Of a stretch of 64,000 nt of DNA, positions 15,654 through 24,700 are shown piece by piece (the stretch's first letter is position 1; each line of letters opens with the position of its first letter). The position numbers were made by a program, and so were the translations under genes. Below the pieces are notes generated by a model. That model was not told the DNA's origin. It searched no databases and saw nothing but the letters and a program-made list of their open reading frames with translations. Source of the stretch: an uncultured Selenomonadaceae bacterium (GTDB taxonomy: Bacteria; Bacillota; Negativicutes; Selenomonadales; Selenomonadaceae); contig CAJOFR010000012.1 in the NCBI GenBank assembly GCA_905234195.1, positions 1-64,000 on the forward strand, in the 5' to 3' direction.

Positions 15654-16465
15654 CGGAGAAAAATTTTCGTCCGCTTATTCCATATTTAATTTTGGCGGGC
15701 GCGTTAATTTTTGTGGCGATCTTCGCGGAATTTTTGACGCCGTTCGATCCATACGCGCAGGATTTATCGAACGCCTTGACGCCGCCGAACGAAAAAAATT
15801 TGTTGGGCACCGACAGATACGGACGAGATGTTTTGTCGCGGGTGATAATGGGCTCGCAAACAACATTGTGCGCGTCGTTGATTTTGCTCGCGGTAATTTC
15901 GAGCGTCGGCAGTTTAATAGGCGCGGTCTGCGGTTTCAGCGGCGGCAAGGTCGACACAATTTTAATGCGGGTGTCGGACGTGTTCCTTGCCTTCCCGCAA
16001 ATGGTTTTCGCAATCGCGGCGGCGGGAGCATTGGGCGGCGGGCTCTTCAACGCGGCGGCGGCTTTGGCGATAATCGGCTGGACGAAGTACGCAAGAATTT
16101 CTCGCGGGCTGGTCTTAACAATCCGAACAATGCCATACATGGACGCGGCGAAAATGGCGGGCACCGGCTCAATCGGGATGCTTTTTCACCATGTCTTGCC
16201 GAACATTGCCGGACCAATTTTAGTGACGGCGGCTTTGGACATTGGCACAATAATAATGGAGCTGGCGGGATTATCTTTTCTCGGATTGGGCGCGATGCCT
16301 CCTACGGCGGAATGGGGCGCAATGATGAATAACGGGCGGTCAATGTTGCAAACGGCGTCGTGGGTGATTCTTGCGCCGGGCTCCGCGATTTTTTTGACTG
16401 TTGCAATTTTTAATCTGCTCGGCGACAAACTGCGCGACGTCATGGATAAAAAATCCGCCGCGTAA
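15650..16465 (+). CDS. ABC transporter permease, DppC/NikC-like
   Basis: 271 residues. It has the LGTDRYGRDVLSRVI signature that follows the first membrane segment in C-type permeases of the Dpp/Opp/Nik family, and the GLSFLGLGAMPPTAEWG stretch near the C-terminus. The TTG start overlaps the TGA of the preceding permease, so both are made from one message and probably pair in the membrane. Two ATP-binding subunits and a solute-binding protein would be required from elsewhere on the chromosome. Confidence 0.88.
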   Translation: MTEKNFRPLIPYLILAGALIFVAIFAEFLTPFDPYAQDLSNALTPPNEKNLLGTDRYGRDVLSRVIMGSQTTLCASLILLAVISSVGSLIGAVCGFSGGKVDTILMRVSDVFLAFPQMVFAIAAAGALGGGLFNAAAALAIIGWTKYARISRGLVLTIRTMPYMDAAKMAGTGSIGMLFHHVLPNIAGPILVTAALDIGTIIMELAGLSFLGLGAMPPTAEWGAMMNNGRSMLQTASWVILAPGSAIFLTVAIFNLLGDKLRDVMDKKSAA

Positions 16466-16507
16466 AAAATCATTCCCTACACGATTCAATTGAATTTTCA
16501 AAGTCTG

Positions 16508-16536
16508 TAGACAAAGACAGTTAATTATGATATTTT
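16508..16536 (+). promoter_or_regulatory. Candidate promoter of the diguanylate cyclase gene
   Basis: TAGACA (16508-16513), 17-base spacer, TATTTT (16531-16536), in the gap behind the permease pair. Confidence 0.5.
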
Positions 16537-16596
16537 ATCACTAACCATTTTTTGAAACGAATGTCAAAAATAAAAACAAGAGGGAAGTGATAAATT

Positions 16597-18999
16597 GTGG
16601 GGCAGTTGGCGTACAGATTTTTTGTGTCGGCTTTTTTGTATTGGGTTGTCGCAACATTTGCGGGATCTTTGTTGGACTTTCCCGAAAAAATTATAAATAT
16701 CGCCACATTCATACCGCCCGTGCTGGGAATGATGTGGGGATCTTCGGCGGCGGTCGGCGTGTACGTGGGCGGGCTTTTTGCCGCGCCTGAACTAAGCAAA
16801 CTTTTTGCTACGGAAATGAACAACGGCGATTGGATTTTATATTACGTTCGGGGACTGTGGGTATTTCTCGCGGGCTACCTGCCCTGTTTCCTTTGGCGCA
16901 AGTGGCTGATTGATTCGGACGAAAATATTTTTTCCCTCAGCTTACACACGCTCCGGAAATTTCTCTTGATTATGTTTGTCACCTTCCTCGTGACTTCGGT
17001 ATTTCGCACTTTGACGGTGATCGCGCCCGAATTAAAAGTTGTGACGGGTTTGTTCGGTTTCGGAAAAGCAGAAACCATCCTGGCGTATATTCTGACTTGT
17101 TTCACGAATGATTTTTTTATCGCGATATTTTTTGACATGGTTGCCTTTTTCTTCCTGATAAGCAGAAAATATCCTTTCTATACCCCCGTGAAAGTCAAAA
17201 AGAGTTCGCGCGGCGCGCAGGACGACGAATCCGCGAACGAAACTTACAGGGCGTGGCGGATAGCGTTGGTGTTTTACGCTCTCTTCCCTATAGGCGTCGT
17301 GTACATATGCAAATTTCAGATCTACGGAATGGATAACGCGAGGACTTGGCTGAATTTTATCGTCGAATGTCTTTCCGTGATAGATATTTATCTCGTGCTA
17401 ATGCTCTACCTTATGCTGCGCTACCGCCGCTCCATAATGCTGGAGGTCGTATTTTTGACGACGCAGACAGTATTTTTAACTTCAACGGTTTTGGGCGGGG
17501 GCAGTTCCGCCGCGATAGGAAATCTCGTAAACACTCACACCGAAGCCTCCCTGCGTTCAATGAGTTTTATTTGTCGTGAACGACTGTACAGAACTTTTTT
17601 CTCTGTGCGGCAGACTGTGGACGGCATGAAACGTCAAGCCGAAGCCGGAATCGTGAGCTATGACAGGCTGGCAAACGACGCGGCTTACAGAAAAGATTAT
17701 CTCAACAGAATGAAAACGGATTTTAGTTTTGGGGCTGTCGGTATCGACGGCAGTATTTCCTACTATCTGCGGCTTATCCCCGAAATTGAAGGGACTAAGG
17801 GCGGCTTTTCCATGCAACGCGAAGATACGAGATGGGAAGGTGCTGTTTCGCCGTTCCTGGAGCGCGAACCCATTGACCTTGCGCCCTACGATCCGGACGA
17901 CGCGCAAAAAGTCGGCTGGTACTACATGCCAATGAGGAGCGGGCATTCGACCTGGATTGAACCTTATGTCGACGCCGTCACAGATTTTTATGTTATCTCC
18001 TACGTTGCTCCGCTGTTCGTCGAAGGAAAATTTATAGGCGTTGTCGGGATGGATATAGATTTTAATTTCATTATCCACGAGTTGCGGCGCATGTCCATAT
18101 ATGATTATGACTACGTTTATATAACAAACAGAAGTAATATCGTGCTCTATCACAGCACGCAACCACAGGGCGCAATATTCAAGCCGAATCCCGAATTTCA
18201 AGAAATAGAAGTCTATCTGCTGAACGGAATGTGGTTGGGTATTGCGACGCCCTTGACGAAAGTTTACGCGGCGCGCAACGCAGTACTAATGCACTTAATC
18301 GCGGCGGTTATAATTATAGCGATGCTGATTTCCATTGCCAGCGTCACCTTAGCCGCAAAAGCTATAAAACCTTTAGCCGGAATGACGGAGGCGGCAAAGC
18401 GAATTGCGTCCGGCGACCTCAATGTAAAAATTTCTTATGAATCCGGAAATGAATTGGGAATTTTGGTGCGCAGTATCCGCGAAATGGCGACGAGGCTGGA
18501 ATATTATGTTTATCGCGACAGACTGACGGGGCTCCGAAACACGGCGGCTTATATGAGCAAGTCGAAGGAACTGGACGAAAAAATTAAACGCAGCCCCGAT
18601 TTGAATTACGGCGTTATCGTTTTCGACGTAAATTTTTTGAAGAAGGTCAACGATAATTACGGGCACGAGGCAGGCAACGAGCTTTTGCGTCACGCCTCTC
18701 AAGTTATCTGCAGGGTTTTCGTGAACAGCCCCGTTTATCGCGTCGGCGGCGATGAATTTACGGCGGTGTTGGAAGAACAGGATTACGCGGATCGGCAAGA
18801 ACTTATAGATCTGTTCGACGAGGAGCTGGCGAAAGAACATTTCGACGCGGCGGGAGATACGCTGAATGTTTCTGTGGCGCGCGGTCTCGGAATTTACGAA
18901 AAGGGAATGAGTTTTGCTGAAGTGGCGAAAAGAGCTGACGCCGCCATGTACAATCACAAGGCGGCTATCAAGGCGAAATACGGGGAGGAAGTGCGCTGA
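16597..18999 (+). CDS. Membrane diguanylate cyclase with Cache-like sensor and HAMP
   Basis: 800 residues. Residues 1-330 hold eight or more membrane segments. Residues about 340-545 look like a dCache extracytoplasmic sensor (with GVVGMDIDFNFI near its end). A further membrane helix at 562-584 leads into a HAMP linker (KAIKPLAGMTEAAKRIASGD), and residues 640-800 form a GGDEF domain. The active-site motif VGGDEF is intact, so the protein should make cyclic di-GMP from GTP. The RxxD product-inhibition site expected five residues before GGDEF is replaced by FVNS, so allosteric feedback may be absent. GTG start with GAGGGAAGTGA upstream. The ligand is unknown. The gene stands alone. Confidence 0.9.
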   Translation: MGQLAYRFFVSAFLYWVVATFAGSLLDFPEKIINIATFIPPVLGMMWGSSAAVGVYVGGLFAAPELSKLFATEMNNGDWILYYVRGLWVFLAGYLPCFLWRKWLIDSDENIFSLSLHTLRKFLLIMFVTFLVTSVFRTLTVIAPELKVVTGLFGFGKAETILAYILTCFTNDFFIAIFFDMVAFFFLISRKYPFYTPVKVKKSSRGAQDDESANETYRAWRIALVFYALFPIGVVYICKFQIYGMDNARTWLNFIVECLSVIDIYLVLMLYLMLRYRRSIMLEVVFLTTQTVFLTSTVLGGGSSAAIGNLVNTHTEASLRSMSFICRERLYRTFFSVRQTVDGMKRQAEAGIVSYDRLANDAAYRKDYLNRMKTDFSFGAVGIDGSISYYLRLIPEIEGTKGGFSMQREDTRWEGAVSPFLEREPIDLAPYDPDDAQKVGWYYMPMRSGHSTWIEPYVDAVTDFYVISYVAPLFVEGKFIGVVGMDIDFNFIIHELRRMSIYDYDYVYITNRSNIVLYHSTQPQGAIFKPNPEFQEIEVYLLNGMWLGIATPLTKVYAARNAVLMHLIAAVIIIAMLISIASVTLAAKAIKPLAGMTEAAKRIASGDLNVKISYESGNELGILVRSIREMATRLEYYVYRDRLTGLRNTAAYMSKSKELDEKIKRSPDLNYGVIVFDVNFLKKVNDNYGHEAGNELLRHASQVICRVFVNSPVYRVGGDEFTAVLEEQDYADRQELIDLFDEELAKEHFDAAGDTLNVSVARGLGIYEKGMSFAEVAKRADAAMYNHKAAIKAKYGEEVR

Positions 19000-19030
19000 A
19001 ATATCCTCGTGAATAATCGACAAGCTGTCA

Positions 19031-19058
19031 TTGACTTTTAAAATTTCTGTGATAAACT
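19031..19058 (+). promoter_or_regulatory. Promoter of the aldo/keto reductase gene
   Basis: TTGACT (19031-19036), 16-base spacer, TAAACT (19053-19058), 35 bases before the ATG. Confidence 0.7.
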
Positions 19059-19092
19059 TGAGACTGTAGAAAATTTTTAGGAGAGTATAAAG

Positions 19093-20241
19093 ATGAATTA
19101 CAGAATGCTTGGAAATACCGGCTTGAAGGTTTCGGAAATTGGTATGGGTTGCGAAGGTTTCAGCGAAGAAAATTTTTCAATGGCGCAAAAACTTTTTGAC
19201 GTCGCCGAAAAAAATGGAGTGAACTATTTCGATTTGTACACGTCCGACCCCGACGTTCGCAGGGCTGTAGGAAATGCGCTGAAAGGTCGCCGAGAAAAAT
19301 TTATCGTGCAGTCGCATATCTGTTCCGTTTGGAAAAATGGGCAGTATCAGCGCACGCGCAAGCTGAAGGAAGTTAAAGCCGGCTTCGAGGAAATGATGAA
19401 CCTTTTGCAGACTGATTATCTTGATGTCGGTATGATTCATTATTGTGATGCGCTTGACGATTGGCAGGAAATTGTTTCGGGCGGCGTGTTGGATTACGCG
19501 CGCGAGCTGAAAAATTCCGGACGCATTAAACATATCGGCTTGAGCAGTCATAATCCGCAAGTTGCGCTGAAGGCTGTGGAAAGCGGCGCGATTGAAGTTT
19601 TGATGTTCAGCGTCAATCCCTGTTACGATTTGCAGCCCGCCTCCGAAGACGTCGAGCAGCTTTGGGCTCCCGAAAACTACGAAAATAATTTGACGAACAT
19701 GGATCCCGACAGGCAAAATCTTTACGAAACTTGTCAGCGTCTCGGCGTGGGAATTACCGTCATGAAATGTTTTGGCGGCGGCGATTTGCTTGACGCGAAA
19801 CTTTCTCCGGCGGGTGTCGCGCTGACTGTCAACCAGTGCATTCATTACGCGCTGACTCGTCCGGGCGTCGCAGTCGTTTTGGCGGGTGCTCATTCCGTCG
19901 AACAATTTGAAAAGAGTTTGGCTTACGAGACCGCCACTGACGAAGAAAAAGATTATGCGCTTACTTTCGCGTCCTTCCCAAAAATCAGTTGGCGCGGGCA
20001 CTGTGTTTATTGTTCGCACTGCGAGCCCTGCCCCAAGAAAATTGATATTGCCTACGTCACGAAATTTTTAAACTTGACTATCGCGCAGAAAAAAATCCCC
20101 GAAACTGTCCGCGAACACTACGCCGCGCTGAAACACCACGCCGGCGAATGTATTCAGTGCGGGGCGTGCGAGACGCGCTGCCCGTTCGGCGTGAAAATAC
20201 GCGAGAACATGAAAAAGGCCGCAGAAATTTTCGGCTACTGA
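19093..20241 (+). CDS. Aldo/keto reductase with C-terminal ferredoxin motifs
   Basis: 382 residues. Residues 1-280 are an aldo/keto reductase TIM barrel beginning MNYRMLGNTGLKVSEIGMGC, with NYFDLYTSDPDVRRAVG (the catalytic Asp and Tyr positions fall here) and HIGLSSHNP. The C-terminal 100 residues contain two cysteine groups, CVYCSHCEPCP and CIQCGACETRCPFG, able to hold iron-sulfur clusters. This architecture is common in anaerobes and annotated as an NADPH-dependent oxidoreductase of unknown substrate. The usual catalytic Lys/His pair is only partly recognisable (GMIHYCD matches the His strand). Good GGAG site before the ATG; own promoter and terminator, so a single-gene unit. Confidence 0.9.
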   Translation: MNYRMLGNTGLKVSEIGMGCEGFSEENFSMAQKLFDVAEKNGVNYFDLYTSDPDVRRAVGNALKGRREKFIVQSHICSVWKNGQYQRTRKLKEVKAGFEEMMNLLQTDYLDVGMIHYCDALDDWQEIVSGGVLDYARELKNSGRIKHIGLSSHNPQVALKAVESGAIEVLMFSVNPCYDLQPASEDVEQLWAPENYENNLTNMDPDRQNLYETCQRLGVGITVMKCFGGGDLLDAKLSPAGVALTVNQCIHYALTRPGVAVVLAGAHSVEQFEKSLAYETATDEEKDYALTFASFPKISWRGHCVYCSHCEPCPKKIDIAYVTKFLNLTIAQKKIPETVREHYAALKHHAGECIQCGACETRCPFGVKIRENMKKAAEIFGY

Positions 20242-20261
20242 TTCGTAAAATTTTGCAACAG

Positions 20262-20303
20262 AAAAATCGCGGAGACCGGACGAAACATCCCCGCGATTTT
20301 TAT
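20262..20303 (+). terminator. Terminator after the aldo/keto reductase gene
   Basis: AAAAATCGCGG (20262-20272) pairs with CCGCGATTTTT (20291-20301) across an 18-base loop. Confidence 0.85.
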
Positions 20304-20335
20304 TTATATTAAAACCTCGAATAAACTTTCAAAAT

Positions 20336-20410
20336 TGGTGACGCCTAAGGGATTCGAACCCTTGAACCCGCCGTGAGAGGGCGGTGTCTTAACCACTTGA
20401 CGAAGGCGCC
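20336..20410 (-). tRNA. tRNA-Glu (anticodon CTC)
   Basis: On the minus strand the cloverleaf starts GGCGCCT and ends AGGCGTC-A-CCA, giving a seven-pair acceptor stem with one G-U. The anticodon arm is CCGCC-CTCTCAC-GGCGG with CTC at positions 34-36, reading GAG. The T arm contains GGTTCGAATCC. CCA is encoded. The likely promoter is TTGACG (20453-20448), 17 bases, TAACAT (20430-20425). Confidence 0.96.
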
Positions 20411-20424
20411 GATAACCGTAGTTA

Positions 20425-20453
20425 ATGTTAGCACAGAAAAGCGAACTCGTCAA
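20425..20453 (-). promoter_or_regulatory. Promoter of tRNA-Glu
   Basis: Minus strand TTGACG, 17-base spacer, TAACAT, ending 15 bases before the tRNA 5' end. Confidence 0.7.
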
Positions 20454-20480
20454 GGAAAAAATTTGCCGGAGAAAAATATT

Positions 20481-21134
20481 TTAGCGGTGCGGACGATTTT
20501 CCCTTGAGATTTTGCGCAAGTCGACGTTGTATTCTTTGGCGACGTCATTCCAGCTATTGTTAATCTTGCGTTTTGAAAGGACAGTCTTAACATTTTTGCC
20601 GGAGGCGTTGGCGATAATCCCCGCCATTTGAATATCGCGCGGGCTGTAGTTTTCTTTCAGCAGATCTTCGACAACTTTTTTATCGAGCTTGGAAATTTTG
20701 GCGAGCTGTGACAATTTTTCATCTTTGGCAAAAGCGTCGAACTGTTCACGAGTGACGCCGAGTTTTTCGGCGACTTGATGCCAATCGGATTTCATCGCCA
20801 GGACTTCGGAAAAAGATCTGTTGCTAAGTTTCGCCAAAGTCGCCGCATTTCTCACATCGCCGAAGGGAACGCGATTTTTCAGCGCGGCGGAAACTTCGGA
20901 GGCGTCAACGCCGTAGTAGTCCGAGATTTCTTTGGAGAGTTCGGCAATTTTTTCGTCGCTAAGCTCCTTGCGCTCGTGCCTTTCCTGAAATTCCTCAAAG
21001 CGCGCGGTTTTATCGGAGTCGTCTTTTTCTGCGGCGTAGACGTTGCTTGCGGCAAGCCCGCCTGTCATAAAAATCGCGCCGCTCAAAATCCCGGCGATAA
21101 GTTTCTTTTTCAAACTGGTTTTCAAACTGGTCAT
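20481..21134 (-). CDS. Secreted protein with duplicated helical module
   Basis: 217 residues. A signal peptide (KTSLKKKLIAGILSGAIFMT, cut after SNVYA) is followed by a charged helix and two related modules of about 65 residues. The first contains DVRNAATLAKLSNRSFSEVL and DWHQVAEKLGVTREQF; the second contains DIQMAGIIANASGKNVKTVL and SWNDVAKEYNVDLRKI. The shared pattern is a helix pair, then W-x-x-V-A-x-x-x-x-V. I know no function for it. Start is the ATG at 21134 behind GGAGGATTG, 14 residues inside the longest frame. A -10 TATAAT lies at 21186-21181. Export places the protein in the periplasm or outside. Confidence 0.75.
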   Translation of the reverse strand: MTSLKTSLKKKLIAGILSGAIFMTGGLAASNVYAAEKDDSDKTARFEEFQERHERKELSDEKIAELSKEISDYYGVDASEVSAALKNRVPFGDVRNAATLAKLSNRSFSEVLAMKSDWHQVAEKLGVTREQFDAFAKDEKLSQLAKISKLDKKVVEDLLKENYSPRDIQMAGIIANASGKNVKTVLSKRKINNSWNDVAKEYNVDLRKISRENRPHR

Positions 21135-21180
21135 GATAATCAATCCTCCAATTAATGTGGGTGATTTTTGAAACACGCTG

Positions 21181-21209
21181 ATTATAACTCAAAAGTTCGC
21201 GGCTGTCTT
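21181..21209 (-). promoter_or_regulatory. Promoter of the secreted repeat protein
   Basis: Minus strand AAGACA (21209-21204), 17-base spacer, consensus TATAAT (21186-21181). Confidence 0.6.
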
Positions 21210-21305
21210 TAAAATTAGATTAAAAATTTTGGTTGCGGCAGGAAAATTTTTCGACAGCGTAGAAATTAGGATAAAATTTTTGAAAATAATTGGAGTGTGG
21301 ATATT

Positions 21306-21563
21306 GTGAGCAAAGAGCAACTCGAAAAGCTTATTTCTGAAAAAATTGAGGCGGCGTTGAAGTCTGAAGATACCCCGAAAAAATTTTTTATTACTGCCAA
21401 CGGGCGCGGCGTGACTGACGGCGGCGACCTCTACAACGCGGTTTTGCACGAAGTTCTTGACGTCGTGAAAATTGCGCTCGTCGATATTATCTCCGAACTT
21501 TCTGCCGTCTCGGAAAAATCTGCGGCTTCCGTCCAAACTGCGAAACAATCCGCGAAAAAATAA
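21306..21563 (+). CDS. Small hypothetical protein
   Basis: 85 residues, no signal peptide. It begins VSKEQLEKLISEKIEAALKS, followed by TPKKFFITANGRGVTDGGDLY and a long helix with hydrophobic heptads, and ends in an Ala/Ser/Lys tail. I do not recognise the family. The GTG at 21306 is 10 bases behind GGAG (21292-21295); the GTG at 21297 is too close to that site. A clear terminator follows the stop, which together with the ribosome site supports a real single gene. It is probably cytoplasmic. Confidence 0.65.
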   Translation: MSKEQLEKLISEKIEAALKSEDTPKKFFITANGRGVTDGGDLYNAVLHEVLDVVKIALVDIISELSAVSEKSAASVQTAKQSAKK

Positions 21564-21581
21564 TTGACGACCGAAAAAAAT

Positions 21582-21622
21582 AAAACCTGCGCGAATTTTG
21601 GACAGCCTGCGCAGGTTTTTTG
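21582..21622 (+). terminator. Terminator after the small hypothetical gene
   Basis: AAAACCTGCGC pairs with GCGCAGGTTTT and is followed by further T residues. Confidence 0.9.
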
Positions 21623-21631
21623 TTGGTCTTG

Positions 21632-21671
21632 TTGACAAGCAAGACGCATAAGTTTATAATTTTTTGTCAAC
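21632..21671 (+). promoter_or_regulatory. Consensus promoter of leuS inside an 8-base inverted repeat
   Basis: TTGACA (21632-21637), 17 bases, TATAAT (21655-21660), a perfect sigma-70 promoter. GTTGACAA (21631-21638) and TTGTCAAC (21664-21671) form an exact inverted repeat around it, an operator-like arrangement. The leader is only about 28 bases, too short for a T-box. Confidence 0.8.
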
Positions 21672-21694
21672 AGAATTTTTGAGGAGGGATTTCG

Positions 21695-24163
21695 TTGGAA
21701 AAATATAATCCGCAAGAGATTGAGCCGAAGTGGCAAAAAATTTGGGACGAGCCGAGTTATTATAAAGCTGACATAGATAAAAGTCGACCGAAAAGTTACG
21801 TCTTGTCGATGCTCCCTTATCCTTCGGGGAATTTGCACTGCGGGCACCTTAGAAATTATGCGATAGGCGATATATTTGTAAGGTACCGCTCCATGAACGG
21901 CTTTAATGTTTTGTCGCCAATGGGTTTTGACGCGATGGGCTTGCCGGCGGAGGGAGCTGCCATAAAGCACGGCATTCGCCCCGACGTGTGGACTTACAAA
22001 AATATTGAAAACATGACGCGGCAACTTAAGTCAATGGGCTTGTACTACGATTGGGACAGGGAAGTTATCACGTGTCACCCGTCGTATTATAAATTTACTC
22101 AATGGCTTTTCGAGTTGTTTTATAAGCGCGGGCTGGCGTACAGGAAAGAGGCGTCGGTTAATTGGTGCGACACTTGCGGGACGGTTTTGGCGAACGAGCA
22201 GGTTATTGACGGGAAGTGCTGGCGTTGTGACCACGAAGTACACAAGAAAAATTTGGCGCAGTGGTTTTTGAAAATCACTGACTACGCTGACGAACTGCTG
22301 AAGGATCTCGACAAGCTGAAGGGCTGGCCTAATCGCGTGAAGGTCATGCAGGAAAATTGGATAGGGCGAAGCGAAGGCGCGGAGTTCAGTTTGGAGATTG
22401 ACGGGCGCGCAGAAAAAATCCCCGTGTACACGACGAGACCCGACACTATTTTCGGGATAACGTTCATGGCTCTTGCGGTTGAACATCCTCTTATCGAAAA
22501 ACTTATCGCGGGCAAGCCGAACGAGGAAGAAATTCGCAGGTTTATCACCGAGACGCGCAACATGAGCGATATGGAGCGCACGTCAAGCGAATCCGAGAAG
22601 AAGGGGATTTTCACCGGCGAATACGCGATTAATCCCGTCAACGGCAAAAAAGTTCCCATTTGGATAACAAATTATGTGCTTTACGAATACGGAACGGGCG
22701 CGGTCATGGGCGTGCCCTCCCACGACGAACGCGATTGGATGTTCGCGAAAAAGTACGGACTGGAAATTATTTTGGTTATCGATAATCCGAGCGCGCCGTT
22801 AAAACTCGAAGAGATGGATAACGCTTACACCGAGCCGGGCATTATGATTAATTCCGGCGAATTTAACGGCATGGAGAACGAGAAGGCGAAGGGCGCGATT
22901 GTTGATTGGCTGGAGGCGAAAAAAATCGGCGCGCGCAAAATTAATTACAAGTTGCGCGATTGGCTGATTTCCCGTCAAAGATATTGGGGCGCGCCTATTC
23001 CGGTGATTTATTGCGACCACTGCGGAGAAGTCCTCGTGCCTGAAGAAGATCTGCCCGTTGAACTTCCGGACGACGTCGAATTTAAACAGGGCGCGTTGAG
23101 TCCGCTGTCGACGAGCAAAAAATTTAACGACGTCAAATGCCCGAAGTGCGGGAGACCTGCGCGCCGCGAGACTGATACAATGGATACGTTCATTTGCTCT
23201 TCGTGGTACTACCTGCGCTACACCGACCCGCATAATGGTAAATTGCCCTTCGACCGCGACAAAGTCAACTACTGGAGTCCGGTTGACCAATACATTGGCG
23301 GGATTGAACACGCGATTTTGCATTTGCTTTACTCCAGATTTTTCACGAAGGTTTTGCGCGACGCCGAATTGCTCGATTACGACGAGCCCTTCACGAATTT
23401 GTTGACGCAGGGCATGGTTATCAAGGACGGCGCGAAAATGAGTAAGTCGCTGGGCAATGTGGTTTCGCCGGAGGAAATTATTTCAAAGTACGGTGCGGAC
23501 ACGGCAAGGCTGTTTATTCTCTTCGCCGCGCCTGTCGAACGTGATTTGGATTGGAGCGATCAGGGCGTCGAAGGTTCGTTCAGATTTTTGAATCGCGTGT
23601 GGCGTATCGTGGGAATTTTTGAGGACGCAATTAAAAGCGGCGTCGACGAATACGACGTCGAGACTTTGAATGACGAGGAAAAAAATCTTCGCCGGATTCT
23701 GCACAAGACGATGAAAAAAGTCACGGAGGATTTGCGCGACCGCTTTGCTTTCAACACGGCGATCAGTTCGCTGATGGAACTCGTCAACGCAATGCACACC
23801 TTCCAGGACAAAAAAATAAATCCCGACCTTGCGCGGGAAGTCACGAAAAATCTTTTGAAGATGCTTGCGCCGTTCGTGCCGCACATTACCGCCGAGCTTT
23901 GGAGCAAATTTTTTGAAGGCGACATTCACAAACAGAGCTGGGTTAAGTTCGACGAGGCGGCGATTGTCGAAGACACGGTTGAAATTGTCGTGCAGATTAA
24001 CGGGAAAGTTCGTGAGCACATAAAAGTTGCGACGGGCTTAACCAAAGCCGAACTGGAAAAACTTGCGCCGACAATTCCGCGCGTGCAAGAGCTGACTGCC
24101 GGCAAAAACGTCATGAAAATTATTGCCGTGCCGAATAAATTAATTAACGTCGTCGTGAAATAA
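21695..24163 (+). CDS. leuS: Leucyl-tRNA synthetase
   Basis: 822 residues, normal for bacterial LeuRS, which charges tRNA-Leu with leucine using ATP. The class I signature HIGH appears as HCGH at residues 48-51 ([15 protein letters not shown]), and KMSKS is intact ([11 protein letters not shown], about 581-585). The editing domain (CP1) is present with its [10 protein letters not shown] segment. Zinc-type cysteines occur in CDTCG...CWRC and CDHCG...CPKCG insertions. TTG start behind GAGGAGG, 7 bases apart. It is a single-gene unit with a strong promoter and a terminator. No leucine-responsive leader is visible. Confidence 0.98.
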   Translation: MEKYNPQEIEPKWQKIWDEPSYYKADIDKSRPKSYVLSMLPYPSGNLHCGHLRNYAIGDIFVRYRSMNGFNVLSPMGFDAMGLPAEGAAIKHGIRPDVWTYKNIENMTRQLKSMGLYYDWDREVITCHPSYYKFTQWLFELFYKRGLAYRKEASVNWCDTCGTVLANEQVIDGKCWRCDHEVHKKNLAQWFLKITDYADELLKDLDKLKGWPNRVKVMQENWIGRSEGAEFSLEIDGRAEKIPVYTTRPDTIFGITFMALAVEHPLIEKLIAGKPNEEEIRRFITETRNMSDMERTSSESEKKGIFTGEYAINPVNGKKVPIWITNYVLYEYGTGAVMGVPSHDERDWMFAKKYGLEIILVIDNPSAPLKLEEMDNAYTEPGIMINSGEFNGMENEKAKGAIVDWLEAKKIGARKINYKLRDWLISRQRYWGAPIPVIYCDHCGEVLVPEEDLPVELPDDVEFKQGALSPLSTSKKFNDVKCPKCGRPARRETDTMDTFICSSWYYLRYTDPHNGKLPFDRDKVNYWSPVDQYIGGIEHAILHLLYSRFFTKVLRDAELLDYDEPFTNLLTQGMVIKDGAKMSKSLGNVVSPEEIISKYGADTARLFILFAAPVERDLDWSDQGVEGSFRFLNRVWRIVGIFEDAIKSGVDEYDVETLNDEEKNLRRILHKTMKKVTEDLRDRFAFNTAISSLMELVNAMHTFQDKKINPDLAREVTKNLLKMLAPFVPHITAELWSKFFEGDIHKQSWVKFDEAAIVEDTVEIVVQINGKVREHIKVATGLTKAELEKLAPTIPRVQELTAGKNVMKIIAVPNKLINVVVK

Positions 24164-24184
24164 ATTTTTCCGATAAAAAAAATC

Positions 24185-24219
24185 GCGCAGAGATGAATTT
24201 TCGTCCCTGCGCTTTTTTT
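24185..24219 (+). terminator. Terminator after leuS
   Basis: GCGCAG-GA pairs with TC-CTGCGC, followed by TTTTTTT. It lies between the convergent leuS and def genes. Confidence 0.85.
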
Positions 24220-24694
24220 ATTTGGCTTCAGTTTCAGTTTTTTTGCCTTTGGTGATATTTTTTGCGATGTCGATGAAGAGCCGCCCGTTAAGGTGATCCA
24301 CTTCGTGCTGAATGCACCGCGCGAGCAACCCTTCAGCCTCAATTTCTTTTTCCTTATGAAAGCGCGTCGTGTACTTGACGCGAATTTTTTCTGCGCGCTC
24401 GACGTCCCCGAAAAGATCCGGACAAGAAAGGCAACCTTCGGTATCGACGACGGAGCCTTCGCGGTGAGTGATAACGGGGTTAATTAAATCGTAGCGTTTT
24501 TGATCCACGTCGACGACAACCGCGCGGACAGAAACACCGACTTGAGGCGCGGCAATTCCAATCCCCGCCGTCGCGTACATTGTATCAGCCATATCGTCAA
24601 GCAAGCGTTTAATTCTCTTGTCAATCTTCGTGACTTCGACGGCGGTCTTTTTCAAAATAGGATCACCGGCAGTTTTTATTTCAAGCACAGCCAT
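24218..24694 (-). CDS. def: Peptide deformylase
   Basis: 158 residues. All three family motifs are intact: GIGIAAPQVG, EGCLSCP (metal-binding Cys) and QHEVDHLNG (the HExxH-type metal site). It removes the formyl group from new proteins. The length and sequence fit the type I enzyme. An 11-residue Lys/Thr/Glu tail follows the core. ATG start with AAAGGGA upstream. It sits 6 bases behind the heptose-kinase-like gene, so the two are probably cotranscribed, an unusual pairing because def is usually next to fmt or priA. Confidence 0.96.
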   Translation of the reverse strand: MAVLEIKTAGDPILKKTAVEVTKIDKRIKRLLDDMADTMYATAGIGIAAPQVGVSVRAVVVDVDQKRYDLINPVITHREGSVVDTEGCLSCPDLFGDVERAEKIRVKYTTRFHKEKEIEAEGLLARCIQHEVDHLNGRLFIDIAKNITKGKKTETEAK

Positions 24695-24700
24695 AATTTA

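Noticed and set aside
21661-21694. T-box leader of leuS
   Set aside because: The leader after the consensus promoter is only about 28 bases, with no specifier stem or T-box sequence.
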